Shown piece after piece: positions 9,725 to 18,180 of a stretch of DNA of 47,581 nt. A program made the translations under genes and the position numbers. The stretch comes from an uncultured Legionella sp. (GTDB lineage Bacteria; Pseudomonadota; Gammaproteobacteria; Legionellales; Legionellaceae): contig CAIRCS010000199.1 of the NCBI GenBank assembly GCA_903877115.1, forward strand, positions 1 to 47,581, in the 5' to 3' direction. The notes under the pieces are model-generated. The model saw only the letters and a list, made by a program, of their open reading frames with translations, was not told where the DNA came from and ran no database searches. How positions within the stretch are numbered: position 1 is the stretch's first letter; each line of letters begins with the position of its first letter.

Positions 9725-11209
9725 TTATTCTTCTGCTACTTCCCATGTTGGAAGAACAGTTGAGAGCTCTTCGATCTTAGTCGCTGCCAGTGCTTCAGGC
9801 GCTACAGCTACTTCAGGTTCAGTTGCATCGACAGTCACTGCCGGTGCTTCAGGTGCTGAGGCTGCTTCAGGTTGCGCAGGAATGCTGGGATTTTTTGTAT
9901 AGACAATGGCTTCTATAGCACCATCAGCAACTGTCAATGTATTAGCTGAGTAGGAGGCAGCATACCCTGTCACGTCAGCTGCAGTTACCGTATAAATCGT
10001 GCTCTCAGGAAGTGAAAGCCTGCTCTTGCCCTTGCCATCGACCAAAGCAACCGATTCCGTTACTGGCGCTGCATTTCCGTTCGGAGTGAATGTGACTAGA
10101 ACAGACGAAAGTGATGCTGGGGCACCTTCAATTTCTAGAACAATTGTATCAGGAGAAGTCTTAACACAAGCATAACTGAGCGTGACAATGGGTTTACTCT
10201 GAGTGGCTGAAACCTCAGAGGGCTCAAACGATGGGGCACAGGTATAGCCATTATAACTAATATCAGAGGTTGCAAAATGGTATTTGACTTTTTTACCAGC
10301 AAGATGGCTCGCATCTTGGATATTGCCCCACTGAAGATTAGCAATTTGAGCACTATTATTATCTTCGCGTGTCATCATAACCTTGGGTGTCTCGGAGTAA
10401 CCTGTTAGGACTGCAGGCAAATCTTGCAACTGCAAACGAATCGTGCCCATTACCAGTTTTTCAGTGTACCTAATGATGGCCGAAACGGTATCCCCACTTG
10501 TTACCGTAAGTTTCGTAGGACTACCAATACCTTCATATTGATGATCTTCGTCTTCTGCATTAATATTAACCGGTGAAATATCATAAACACCAGGCGCCAA
10601 TCCTGAAATCAGTTGCTGCCCAGACCAAGGTAAAGTCACACTACTAATGGTTTCTCCGTTTAAACTCAGGTTGACAAGCGTATAGACATCACTCACATTC
10701 TCAGGCTGTGTTGAGCCGTTCAAAATGCGAACATTTCCAGTGTTTACAGCGGAGTTTAAATAAACTCTAGCACTATCACTCACATAACTTGCATGCTTTA
10801 CTACATAATAAACTGTGAACGACGCGCCATCTGGCAACATTGTTTTGGGTTTATTGTCTTGTGGGAACTGTAAAGATAGCGTAGACAAATAGCGATCATC
10901 AATGGGTTGAGACGTAATCTTCAGGGGATTGCTGGGGTATGACAATGGCGAAAAATTACCCCAAAACATCGTGTTAACATTCTTAGTATTTAAAAAAGTA
11001 ATACTCGTATTTTGTAAATCGACAGTTTGTCCACAGTGATTGGTGATGGTTAAAGCAACCGTAGTCCCAACACCATATTTAGTGGGTTGAACTGAATGAA
11101 AATTTGAGTCTATACAAGAAGTAGGCTGAGGCGCTATCGCAACAGATTGCGCGACACTGGCTCCAGAAAGCAACGACAAACCGGTAATAAGAATGATGCT
11201 CTGTCTCAT
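9725..11209 (-). CDS. Secreted multi-domain protein of unknown function
   Basis: 494 residues starting with a clear signal peptide (MRQSIILITGLSLLSGASVAQ). The N-terminal domain (about 30-170) is beta-rich, with a Cys pair (SCIDSNF and TNHCGQ) and Trp/Phe positions reminiscent of carbohydrate-binding beta sandwiches. Two similar modules follow: one ending LTVTSGDTVSAIIRYTE (near 250) and one ending LTVADGAIEAIVYTK (near 440), both typical of surface beta-sandwich repeats. The tail is Ala/Pro/Glu-rich. No catalytic domain is seen. It is probably periplasmic or exported; a binding module related to chitinase or cellulase accessory domains is a guess. Confidence 0.7.
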   Translation of the reverse strand: MRQSIILITGLSLLSGASVAQSVAIAPQPTSCIDSNFHSVQPTKYGVGTTVALTITNHCGQTVDLQNTSITFLNTKNVNTMFWGNFSPLSYPSNPLKITSQPIDDRYLSTLSLQFPQDNKPKTMLPDGASFTVYYVVKHASYVSDSARVYLNSAVNTGNVRILNGSTQPENVSDVYTLVNLSLNGETISSVTLPWSGQQLISGLAPGVYDISPVNINAEDEDHQYEGIGSPTKLTVTSGDTVSAIIRYTEKLVMGTIRLQLQDLPAVLTGYSETPKVMMTREDNNSAQIANLQWGNIQDASHLAGKKVKYHFATSDISYNGYTCAPSFEPSEVSATQSKPIVTLSYACVKTSPDTIVLEIEGAPASLSSVLVTFTPNGNAAPVTESVALVDGKGKSRLSLPESTIYTVTAADVTGYAASYSANTLTVADGAIEAIVYTKNPSIPAQPEAASAPEAPAVTVDATEPEVAVAPEALAATKIEELSTVLPTWEVAEE

Positions 11210-11574
11210 AAATTTCCTTATTTATATGCAGATTTAAAATTATGCCATCCGACATCTTATACTGCTCTATCCATATAAACAAGACTCATACTGAAAGGAT
11301 TTATAATTACCAATTTTACTGAAATTTATTCAGTTTTCTAAAGTGGTGACTCCCCCAGGTTGTGGATAAGTTTGTTTTCTATAGATTCAAACTGACTCAA
11401 ATTCATCCAGAGCGAAGCGAAGGATCTCCGGAATTAGGCACAAACCTAATCAATTAGAGATCCTTCGCTTCACTCAGGATGACGCACCTGGGGAGTGACC
11501 TAAAGTGAAAACCTAGTCAATTAATAAGTTCGCTTCGCTCATGATGACGCACCAGAGGAGTGACACAACAGGAT
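11210..11574. repeat. Spacer with nested inverted repeats
   Basis: No gene is seen. The arms 11403-11429 and 11456-11482 (GAGATCCTTCGCTTC pattern) form a hairpin. An outer pair, GGTGACTCCCCCAGGT near 11345-11360 and ACCTGGGGAGTGACC near 11486-11501, brackets it. A third partial arm lies at 11525-11562. Related to the repeat at 2276-2393. The left part should also hold the promoter of the secreted-protein gene, but no confident -35/-10 was found. Confidence 0.75.
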
Positions 11575-12387
11575 TTATGGTCTAAAAATTGCAACCAACT
11601 CCTGCACAGGAAGTCTTTGATTCGTTTTGCAATTGATCAAGCGTCGCACAGGAAAAGACTGAACTTCTGCAGCAGCATAATGTTCACGAGTCCAGGGAGT
11701 ATCATGATTGGATATAATGACCGTAACGCCACGCTTTACTGCGTCTACCGCACAATTGACCAAGGCAATTTGCTCAGCTTCAGTGAATTTTTTGCCGGTA
11801 TACGCCGAAAAATTGGAACATTGTTGGAGTGGTACATACGGCGGATCACAATAAATTACATCATTTGGTTTGGCTAGCTCAAATGTTTTTCTAAAATCCG
11901 CATGCACCAACATCACTTGTTGGCTTTTTTGATGAAACCGAAGCATTTCTTGATAAGGAAAATAAGGTTTGAGGTAACGTCCAAACGGCACATTATAAAT
12001 ACCGCTGGCATTGTAGCGACATAATCCATTATAACCATGTCGATTCAAGTACAAAAATAAAGCTGCTCTACGCCGGGACTGATGCAATTGATTGAATTTT
12101 TGGCGAAACTGATAATAAATATCAGCGTGATTATTCTGTGGAACAAACCATTTTCGACAATATTCTATGAAAGCTTCCCCCTCCTTTTGAATGCATTGAT
12201 ATAGGCGAATCAAATCGGCATTCTCTTCAGCCAAAATATTGGCGGGGTAATCTGTATTCAAAAATACCACAGCAGAGCCCGCAAAAGGCTCGATCAAACG
12301 CGAACCGGGAGGTAATGCATTTAGGATCGTTTCCAAACAATGATATTTATTGCCAGCCCATTTTAAAAAAGGCCTAACCTTAGTCAT
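11575..12387 (-). CDS. dam: DNA adenine methyltransferase Dam
   Basis: N6-adenine methyltransferase of the D12 class, expected to modify GATC and support mismatch repair and replication control. The 270-residue protein has the AdoMet motif I region PFLKWAGNK at 6-14, FxGS (PFAGSAVVF) near 35-43, and the catalytic DPPY at 181-184. Length and motif order fit Dam. The start overlaps the end of suhB by eight bases, so the two form an operon. GATC specificity is inferred from family resemblance. Confidence 0.88.
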   Translation of the reverse strand: MTKVRPFLKWAGNKYHCLETILNALPPGSRLIEPFAGSAVVFLNTDYPANILAEENADLIRLYQCIQKEGEAFIEYCRKWFVPQNNHADIYYQFRQKFNQLHQSRRRAALFLYLNRHGYNGLCRYNASGIYNVPFGRYLKPYFPYQEMLRFHQKSQQVMLVHADFRKTFELAKPNDVIYCDPPYVPLQQCSNFSAYTGKKFTEAEQIALVNCAVDAVKRGVTVIISNHDTPWTREHYAAAEVQSFPVRRLINCKTNQRLPVQELVAIFRP

Positions 12388-13174
12388 GAGGCCTATCTAA
12401 ATGACTTAATGTCTGCACAATAGACTTGAAAATTTTAGGAGGTCCGGCAATGACATTTCCTTGGTCCAATGAATGTTCTCCTCCCTGTAAATCACTAATC
12501 AAGCCTCCAGCTTCTTGCACCAATAAAACACCCGCGGCAACATCCCAAGCTTTCAGTTCTAATCCCCAAAATCCGTCCAAACGACCACAAGCCACATAAG
12601 CCAAATCTAATGCAGCAGAGCCCGTCACCCGCGTTGCATTACATTGTCCAACAAACCGCTGATAACCACGCATATAGCGTTCCACCAGCTCTGGATGACG
12701 GATGGGCATGCCCGCACCTAACATGGCCTTGGCAATATGAGTTTCTTTAGAAACGCGGATCCGGCGATCATTCAAACGCGCACCTCTACCACGACTAGCT
12801 GCGAAGCATTCATGTCGCAAAGGATCATAGACCACCGCATGTTCAATACGTGATTTCACACGTAATGCAATCGACACCGAATAAAAAGGAAAGCCATGAA
12901 TAAAATTTTTAGTACCATCTAATGGGTCAATAATCCACACCGATTCAGCATCTTCTTGGTAGTTACCACTTTCTTCAGCCAGAATACCGTGATCGGGATA
13001 AGCTTTGAGTAATGTTGCAATAATGACTTGTTCCGCTTTGACATCTACTTCACAAAAATAATCACCTTCCCCTTTTGCTATCAAGGGCAAATGTTGAGCC
13101 TGATCAATATGCCGTAGAATCACATCACCCGCTTGCCGGGCGGCATTAATCGCAATATTTAATTGTGGTTGCAT
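12380..13174 (-). CDS. suhB: Inositol monophosphatase family protein SuhB
   Basis: Mg2+-dependent phosphatase of the inositol monophosphatase family, 264 residues. Metal and phosphate ligands are visible: E67/E68 in LAEES, D83 and D86 in WIIDPLDGTKNF, and D211 in AWDVAAG. In E. coli SuhB also binds the transcription machinery and supports rRNA antitermination, so the in vivo role may not be inositol metabolism. First gene of a two-gene unit with dam. The start ATG 13174 gives a canonical N-terminus (MQPQLNIAINAARQAG). Confidence 0.92.
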   Translation of the reverse strand: MQPQLNIAINAARQAGDVILRHIDQAQHLPLIAKGEGDYFCEVDVKAEQVIIATLLKAYPDHGILAEESGNYQEDAESVWIIDPLDGTKNFIHGFPFYSVSIALRVKSRIEHAVVYDPLRHECFAASRGRGARLNDRRIRVSKETHIAKAMLGAGMPIRHPELVERYMRGYQRFVGQCNATRVTGSAALDLAYVACGRLDGFWGLELKAWDVAAGVLLVQEAGGLISDLQGGEHSLDQGNVIAGPPKIFKSIVQTLSHLDRPHD

Positions 13175-13255
13175 GAATTATTAGCCTAGTCTTTTTTAAT
13201 CAGCCTGGATTCTATCACTTTAAAGAGGCTAGACAAAATAAAGTTGACAAATACC

Positions 13256-14158
13256 CTAAAAAAACGAAGTATTCACACCCCCGCATACCACCACTACAAT
13301 GGTTTGGTAGGCTTGAATAACGGGATGATTAGCATAGACGACTGACAAAGCAGCGCCCGCAGACAGTTCGACCATAATCCGTTTATCCGCTGCGAAAGCC
13401 CGGGCACCGGCTTCTGCCTCATCATCACTGACCACGACTACTTTCACCTCATGTTCTTGGGTCCATTCAAATAAATGCGCAGAAACACGTTTCACCCCAA
13501 GACTCGTCGCACGTGTTGTCACCTTGTCTAAGGTTACCATTTTTTGGGCTTGGACCGATTGATATAAAGCATCCGCCCCTTGGGTTTCAACCGCAATCAA
13601 AGGCACATCCTGCCAACCATGATGATGCATGCCTTCTAGCAAACCGCAAGCCAATCCGCCGCCACCAACTGCCGCGACAATGGCATCGGGTCGCACACCA
13701 CTTTCAACTAATTCGTCAATCAGCGTGGCATGCCCAGCCCAAATCATAGGATGATCAAACGGAGGAATATACGCCGCGTGGTGTTCTTTGATATAAGTCA
13801 AAGCAGCCAAATGCGCACTATCCCAATCTTTGCCAGCAACGACAACATTGGCACCATAGGTTTTTAATTCATCTACAAATAATTGATGACTGGTCGAAGG
13901 GATAAACACAGTGGTCGGCATGCCCAATGCTTTACCACAATAAGCGACTGCAAGCCCCGCATTGCCACCCGAGGAAGCGACTAATTGTTCGAAACCCTCT
14001 GCCGCATAACATTGACACAACCGTCCAATCCCACGCATTTTAAAAGAACCCGAAGGCTGAAGTGCCTCTATTTTTAAATAGACAGATTTCCCCATATTCA
14101 TTTGCAAACGCTGGGAATGCAGCAACGGGGTCACAACATGTAACGGGCTTTCCGCCAT
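13256..14158 (-). CDS. PLP-dependent serine/threonine dehydratase-like enzyme
   Basis: Fold-type II PLP enzyme, 300 residues. The Schiff-base lysine is K40 in SGSFKMRG, the substrate loop is SSGGNAG (about 62-68), and a glycine-rich phosphate cup GGGGL follows near 165. The short length without an ACT domain and the C-terminal VCGGVN fit L-serine dehydratase-like proteins (deamination of serine or threonine to a 2-oxo acid). ATG 14158 is chosen over 14182 because AAGGATAAAGGT lies just upstream and it avoids overlapping the protease gene, whose stop is four bases away. Substrate specificity is uncertain. Confidence 0.85.
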   Translation of the reverse strand: MAESPLHVVTPLLHSQRLQMNMGKSVYLKIEALQPSGSFKMRGIGRLCQCYAAEGFEQLVASSGGNAGLAVAYCGKALGMPTTVFIPSTSHQLFVDELKTYGANVVVAGKDWDSAHLAALTYIKEHHAAYIPPFDHPMIWAGHATLIDELVESGVRPDAIVAAVGGGGLACGLLEGMHHHGWQDVPLIAVETQGADALYQSVQAQKMVTLDKVTTRATSLGVKRVSAHLFEWTQEHEVKVVVVSDDEAEAGARAFAADKRIMVELSAGAALSVVYANHPVIQAYQTIVVVVCGGVNTSFF

Positions 14159-14162
14159 ACCT

Positions 14163-15242
14163 TTATCCTTCCATTGCACCAATATCTATCGTTTTTATAT
14201 GATAGGTCTTTTTTTGCTGGTCGCGCAAGATGGTAACTTGAATCGTTTCCCCAACTTTGGTAGCGGACAGAGCATGGTACAACGCATCATAACTGGAAAT
14301 CGAATGCCCATTGATCGCAGCAATCACATCTCCTTTGTGGATTCGTCCCACATAATCTCGGACTGTTGGGTGTAAATGAAGTTTATCCGCTGGCGTATTC
14401 GGCAATACCTCTCCAATCAACACCCCCTCATGAGCACCAAAAAGTTCAGCAATTTTTGCTGTTACTGGAAGAATACCAATGCCAGGCATGATGACTCGGC
14501 CATGTTGAATCAGCTGATTGACAATACGCACCATTTGTTCAGCAGGAATAGCAAATCCCACGCCAGAAGAGGAACCGGATTTAGAAAAAATTGCCGTGTT
14601 TAAGCCAATCAACCGACCGGCACTATCCAACAATGGTCCACCTGAATTGCCTGGATTAATCGGCGCATCGGTCTGAATCATATCTCGAATGGACACGCCA
14701 CCAATCCCCAACATATCTCGACCCAACGCTGAAATCACGCCCGTCGATAAACTGTGATCAAAACCAAAGGGATTACCAATTGCAAGGGTTTTTTGTCCCA
14801 CCAAAAGCTCATGTGACGCAGCAATCTCCAAAGGTTGAATATTTTTGATGGCTTTTAACAAATCCGGAGATTGAATGCGCAAAACAGCCAGATCCCAACG
14901 CGGCTCTGTACCAACCACCTTAGCAGGCACCGTTTCACCATTCATGGTCACTGCTACTGCATCCGCACCCTGAATAACATGAAAATTTGTCACGACATGC
15001 CCTGATTTATCCCAAATAAGGCCAGAACCTGTACCAGCTGATACCACCTGTAATAAATGATTAGGGAGCGTACCCACTTTTGACATGCGATGCACATAAA
15101 CAACAGCCGGCGATGCTTTCTGAAAAATTTCTATATTATTCCGTTCATCCAGTAATAATTGCTCTAAACTTCTTGCTTGCACTTGACTGCCCATGCCTAG
15201 GGCAAGACTCATAACCAAAGAAAGAACACAAACAATGCGCAT
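14163..15242 (-). CDS. HtrA/DegS-like periplasmic serine protease with one PDZ domain
   Basis: Trypsin-fold quality-control protease, 359 residues. It has an N-terminal signal or anchor (MRIVCVLSLVMSLALGMGSQ), the catalytic triad H88 (TNFHV), D117 (RWDLAV) and S200 (PGNSGGP), and a single PDZ domain from about 255 to the end. One PDZ domain and about 360 residues resemble DegS and other short HtrA proteins more than DegP, which has two. GGAGTCATT precedes the ATG. It is followed four bases later by the PLP enzyme gene. Whether it senses envelope stress or degrades substrates is not decidable here. Confidence 0.88.
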   Translation of the reverse strand: MRIVCVLSLVMSLALGMGSQVQARSLEQLLLDERNNIEIFQKASPAVVYVHRMSKVGTLPNHLLQVVSAGTGSGLIWDKSGHVVTNFHVIQGADAVAVTMNGETVPAKVVGTEPRWDLAVLRIQSPDLLKAIKNIQPLEIAASHELLVGQKTLAIGNPFGFDHSLSTGVISALGRDMLGIGGVSIRDMIQTDAPINPGNSGGPLLDSAGRLIGLNTAIFSKSGSSSGVGFAIPAEQMVRIVNQLIQHGRVIMPGIGILPVTAKIAELFGAHEGVLIGEVLPNTPADKLHLHPTVRDYVGRIHKGDVIAAINGHSISSYDALYHALSATKVGETIQVTILRDQQKKTYHIKTIDIGAMEG

Positions 15243-15423
15243 AATGACTCCAAAACACCGAGTAAGGCTGGTATTTTACCATGTTTTGGGTGAAAATTGA
15301 TATAAAATCATAACTCCTTACCCCATACGTTATCCCGAGTGTAATCTTTTTGCTCGAACTTCTCATGTTCGTTCCGATAAGATGATACGTTAGGATAGCG
15401 TGCGAAAGGCCAAAAAATTATGT

Positions 15424-15429
15424 TATAAT
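15424..15429 (+). promoter_or_regulatory. Putative -10 element for the small coiled-coil gene
   Basis: TATAAT sits about 30 bases before the GTG start at 15459. The -35 candidate TGCGAA (15401-15406, 17-base spacer) is poor, so this is a tentative promoter. Confidence 0.35.
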
Positions 15430-15458
15430 AATGCAATATAACTGCATTGGAGAACTTT

Positions 15459-15938
15459 GTGACAGATTATGAACATGGTATGCAACAATCTGCCAAATTA
15501 GCGATGCAAGAAGAGCGCAAAATAAGAGAGGAGCGGGAAGCGTTGGCCCTGCGTAAAAATAAAGAATTGCAAAAAAAAATAGAGATATCTTCCATGCCGC
15601 AATCTACGCTCAAACTACGCCCAACTCATCCAATTACCCAAGAAAACCAACGCCTAAGTCGTGCAATGATATTGCAGTTATCAAAAGACTTGCGGAATAC
15701 GCATCAACCTAACCCATTCGCATTGAGCTTTCAAATGATGAGACCAAATCTCGATGACGAAAAGAACAAAAAATTCCGCGCGGCAGCAAAATTAATCCAA
15801 CAACGCCAGCTCACGCAAATAAATCATCTAAAACACGTTGCTACGGAAGAAGCCTATGAGCAGCAACACCGTGCCACAGTAGAGCACAGCGTAGAACATA
15901 GCCATATGTCACCTACCCCACGACCACGTTATTATTAG
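15459..15938 (+). CDS. Hypothetical coiled-coil protein
   Basis: Unrecognised protein of 159 residues. Residues 8-45 are a highly charged amphipathic helix (EERKIREEREALALRKNKEL) that should form a coiled coil. A second helical region spans about 105-145, and the C-terminus is His/Pro/Arg-rich. There is no signal peptide or membrane segment. GTG 15459 is preferred over TTG 15447 because GGAG at 15449-15452 is six bases upstream of it. The gene lies alone with its own likely promoter. The composition recalls translocated effectors of Legionellales, but no known domain supports that. Confidence 0.65.
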   Translation: MTDYEHGMQQSAKLAMQEERKIREEREALALRKNKELQKKIEISSMPQSTLKLRPTHPITQENQRLSRAMILQLSKDLRNTHQPNPFALSFQMMRPNLDDEKNKKFRAAAKLIQQRQLTQINHLKHVATEEAYEQQHRATVEHSVEHSHMSPTPRPRYY

Positions 15939-15966
15939 GCAAAAGGTCCAACCTACCTCGCTGCGC

Positions 15967-16452
15967 CTACTTAACTTTTTTGCGCCGAGTTTTCTTATGG
16001 TTAGCAAAAAACAGTAAAAAAGCCCCAACACAAATGGCACTGTCAGCGATATTGAATACGGGGAAATAATGCTCGCCATAATATACTTGAATAAAATCTA
16101 TGACATAACCAAACTGTATCCGGTCTATAACATTTCCCAACGCGCCACTTAGTATAAAAGACAATGCCAGTAACTCTATTTTTTCCTTTGTTTTGCACAG
16201 CGCCATCCAAATAATCAAACCCACGCTCATCAGCAAACCAAATGCAGTAAATAGATGGGAATACCAAGAAACATTGCTTTGGTTTAAAAAACCAAACGCT
16301 GAGCCAGAATTAAACATAAGTGTCCAGTTTAATCCTGGAAAAACAGTCATAGGTTGATACAAAGGCAACGTATGGATAGCCCACCATTTACTACTCTGAT
16401 CACAAACAATCAAAACGATCGCAAGAACATACCAAAGCCAGTTTTTTTTCAT
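15967..16452 (-). CDS. lspA: Lipoprotein signal peptidase (SPase II)
   Basis: Inner-membrane aspartyl protease that removes the signal peptide of diacylated prolipoproteins. The 161-residue protein has four hydrophobic helices and the two conserved catalytic Asp: D119 in GYVIDF and D137 in FNIADSAI, with GNVIDR before the first. FNSGSAFGF near 47-55 is also conserved. Its start overlaps the ribF stop (ATGA). In many gammaproteobacteria ileS lies between ribF and lspA; here it does not. Confidence 0.95.
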   Translation of the reverse strand: MKKNWLWYVLAIVLIVCDQSSKWWAIHTLPLYQPMTVFPGLNWTLMFNSGSAFGFLNQSNVSWYSHLFTAFGLLMSVGLIIWMALCKTKEKIELLALSFILSGALGNVIDRIQFGYVIDFIQVYYGEHYFPVFNIADSAICVGAFLLFFANHKKTRRKKVK

Positions 16453-17384
16453 AGGATTCGTCTCATATTAAAGTAAGTTTTGGCTGCAGCCACATCTGCA
16501 TGAATTTGTTCAATTAACATCTCTTTGGATGGAAATCTTCTCTCATCACGTAATTTTTGCAAGAAAACAACCTCTAGGCGTTGGCCATACAGTGATCCGG
16601 AAAAATTCAGAAGATGAATTTCAAGGAGATTTTTTTTTCCATCCAACGTAGGACGACACCCTATATTAGCAATTCCTTGCAAGGTTTCTCCATTGTTTTG
16701 TGCAACGCGTACAAAAAAAACCCCATGCAAAGGCAATGGCCCACGATTTAATTTTATATTTGCAGTCGGGATCCCCCAAATACGTGCTTGCGCATCACCA
16801 TGCATCACTCGTCCACATAATGTAAATGGTCGACCTAATAAGCTTTCCGCTTCTTGCAGATTCCCTGCTTGCAGTATTTGACGCACCTTAGTAGAACTAA
16901 CACGCTCCCGATCTAACACCACATCGGGATAGATTGTGACCTGAGCTTGATAAGATTGAGCGATGCTTTGGAGCAATGCCCCATCACCCAAACGATCGCA
17001 ACCAAAGCGAAAATCATTCCCAACAAACAAATGCTTCACTTTTAACTGAGAAAAGATGACTAATTGGGCAAATTCCGTGGCACTCATGCGTGCAATGTTT
17101 TGATTGAAACGCAAGCAGCACACAAAATCAACACCGAATTGTTCAAAAATTTGCAACTTTTTTCGCAGGGAGGTCAAACGTGGCGGCGATTGGTCTTTTA
17201 AGAAAAATTCACGCGTTTGTGGTTCAAAGACTATCACCAAAAGCGGCAAATTAGCTTCGGTAGCTAACGAACGTACCGCAGTCAGTAAAGTTTGATGGCC
17301 ATGATGTACGCCATCAAAATTACCGATTACCGCAGCAGTAGCACCGTGTAAAGCTGGATCAGCTGCCCCAAGTAATAATTTCAT
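16449..17384 (-). CDS. ribF: Bifunctional riboflavin kinase / FAD synthetase
   Basis: Makes FMN and FAD from riboflavin in the cytoplasm. The N-terminal adenylyltransferase half has the nucleotide-binding motif GNFDGVHHGH (about 22-31) and STKVRQIL (about 165-172). The C-terminal flavokinase half has GRVMHGDAQARIWGIPTANI and GVFFV, with the catalytic-region segment LLEIHLLNFSGSLYGQ. Length of 311 residues is normal. It forms a two-gene operon with lspA. No FMN riboswitch was found upstream. Confidence 0.95.
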   Translation of the reverse strand: MKLLLGAADPALHGATAAVIGNFDGVHHGHQTLLTAVRSLATEANLPLLVIVFEPQTREFFLKDQSPPRLTSLRKKLQIFEQFGVDFVCCLRFNQNIARMSATEFAQLVIFSQLKVKHLFVGNDFRFGCDRLGDGALLQSIAQSYQAQVTIYPDVVLDRERVSSTKVRQILQAGNLQEAESLLGRPFTLCGRVMHGDAQARIWGIPTANIKLNRGPLPLHGVFFVRVAQNNGETLQGIANIGCRPTLDGKKNLLEIHLLNFSGSLYGQRLEVVFLQKLRDERRFPSKEMLIEQIHADVAAAKTYFNMRRIL

Positions 17385-17471
17385 AAAATCAGCAAAAACT
17401 CCGTTCTATTTTAGGCAACGTCTCTCAAAGATATTTTCGAGCTGCAAAAGTGATAAATTGGGTCTGTTGAC

Positions 17472-17684
17472 TGCGTCATCCCAACGTAAGGGAGTATCCA
17501 TCCTTGATACAATCAGGACTTACGCAAAAACCCGATCTCTTTGTTGGATTTAGTATTTAATTCGGTCATTTTCTTATCTAAACGCCCTCATTAAAGACTA
17601 AATCCGCCTCGACCTCGGGTTTTTGCGTAAGTCCTGACAATACAGCACCAATATAAGCACGAATTCCCGCTTACGCGGGAACCC
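17472..17684. repeat. GTCATCC-type repeat pieces on both sides of a MITE
   Basis: GCGTCATCCCAACGTAAGGG near 17473-17492 and AATTCCCGCTTACGCGGGAA near 17662-17681 match the spacer repeat family seen at 5011-5084. The 123-bp MITE lies between the two pieces. The spacer between ribF and uspA (17385-17704) holds nothing else recognisable. Confidence 0.6.
17514..17636. mobile_element. 123-bp MITE, complete, with 5-bp target duplication
   Basis: Terminal inverted repeats of 22 bases begin CAGGACTTACGCAAAAACCC, and the whole element is an imperfect palindrome (inner arms GATTTAGT-TTTAAT). It is flanked on both sides by ACAAT (17509-17513 and 17637-17641), a clean target-site duplication. No coding capacity; it must be moved by a transposase encoded elsewhere. 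Confidence 0.9.
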
Positions 17685-17704
17685 CCTAATTTTGAATAAC
17701 ACTC

Positions 17705-18133
17705 CTATTTATTAGGAGGGCACACAGTCAAAATATCGCATTGCGCACCATGCAAAATCGCTTCAGCCGTCGATCCTAACAACAAGGCCAAACCGTGTTT
17801 ACCATGGCTACCCGTCACGATCAAATCAATTTTATGCTCTTGTGCAACACGCAACACTTCATTTTTAATCGATCCGAACTCTAACAGTTGATGTTTTTTA
17901 TCCACACCTAATTTTTTCGCCAATGCTGTTAATTCTTTATCAGCTTGCTCACGAATAGCCACTTCGACTTCAGCAAAACCAGCAAAGCCCGGGTAAGCAT
18001 AAGCCGGAATCGCTTCGACCACGTGCACCAAGAATAATTGTGCTCCAGACTCCTCAGCAATTTTTTTAGCTTTCTGCGCCGCATTGATACCAACTTCGTC
18101 AAAATCCGTTGCAAACAACACCCGTTTATACAT
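17705..18133 (-). CDS. Universal stress protein UspA family
   Basis: Small cytoplasmic alpha/beta nucleotide-binding protein of about 142 residues. It starts MYKRVLFATDFDE and ends with the ATP-binding signature GSHGKHGLALLLGSTAEAIL, which has the G-2x-G-9x-G-S spacing of ATP-binding Usp proteins. Two ATG codons are available; 18133 is preferred because AAGGAG lies eight bases before it, while it is only two bases before 18139. Usp proteins respond to starvation and stress; the specific role here is unknown. Confidence 0.9.
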   Translation of the reverse strand: MYKRVLFATDFDEVGINAAQKAKKIAEESGAQLFLVHVVEAIPAYAYPGFAGFAEVEVAIREQADKELTALAKKLGVDKKHQLLEFGSIKNEVLRVAQEHKIDLIVTGSHGKHGLALLLGSTAEAILHGAQCDILTVCPPNK

Positions 18134-18180
18134 AGCCATCTCTCCTTGATAACACGCTCACCTACGCAGACTAGCAGAAT

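Noticed and set aside
9188..9780. Plus-strand frames in the 9300-9720 spacer
   Set aside because: They are made largely of the CCCTCATCCGCCC repeat and overlap the antisense of real genes.
15361..15385. Sigma-28-like -10 (CCGATAAG)
   Set aside because: No TAAAGTTT at the correct distance upstream, unlike the perfect site at 36288.
17385..17704. FMN riboswitch upstream of ribF/uspA
   Set aside because: No RFN-type conserved boxes; the spacer is explained by a MITE and repeat pieces.
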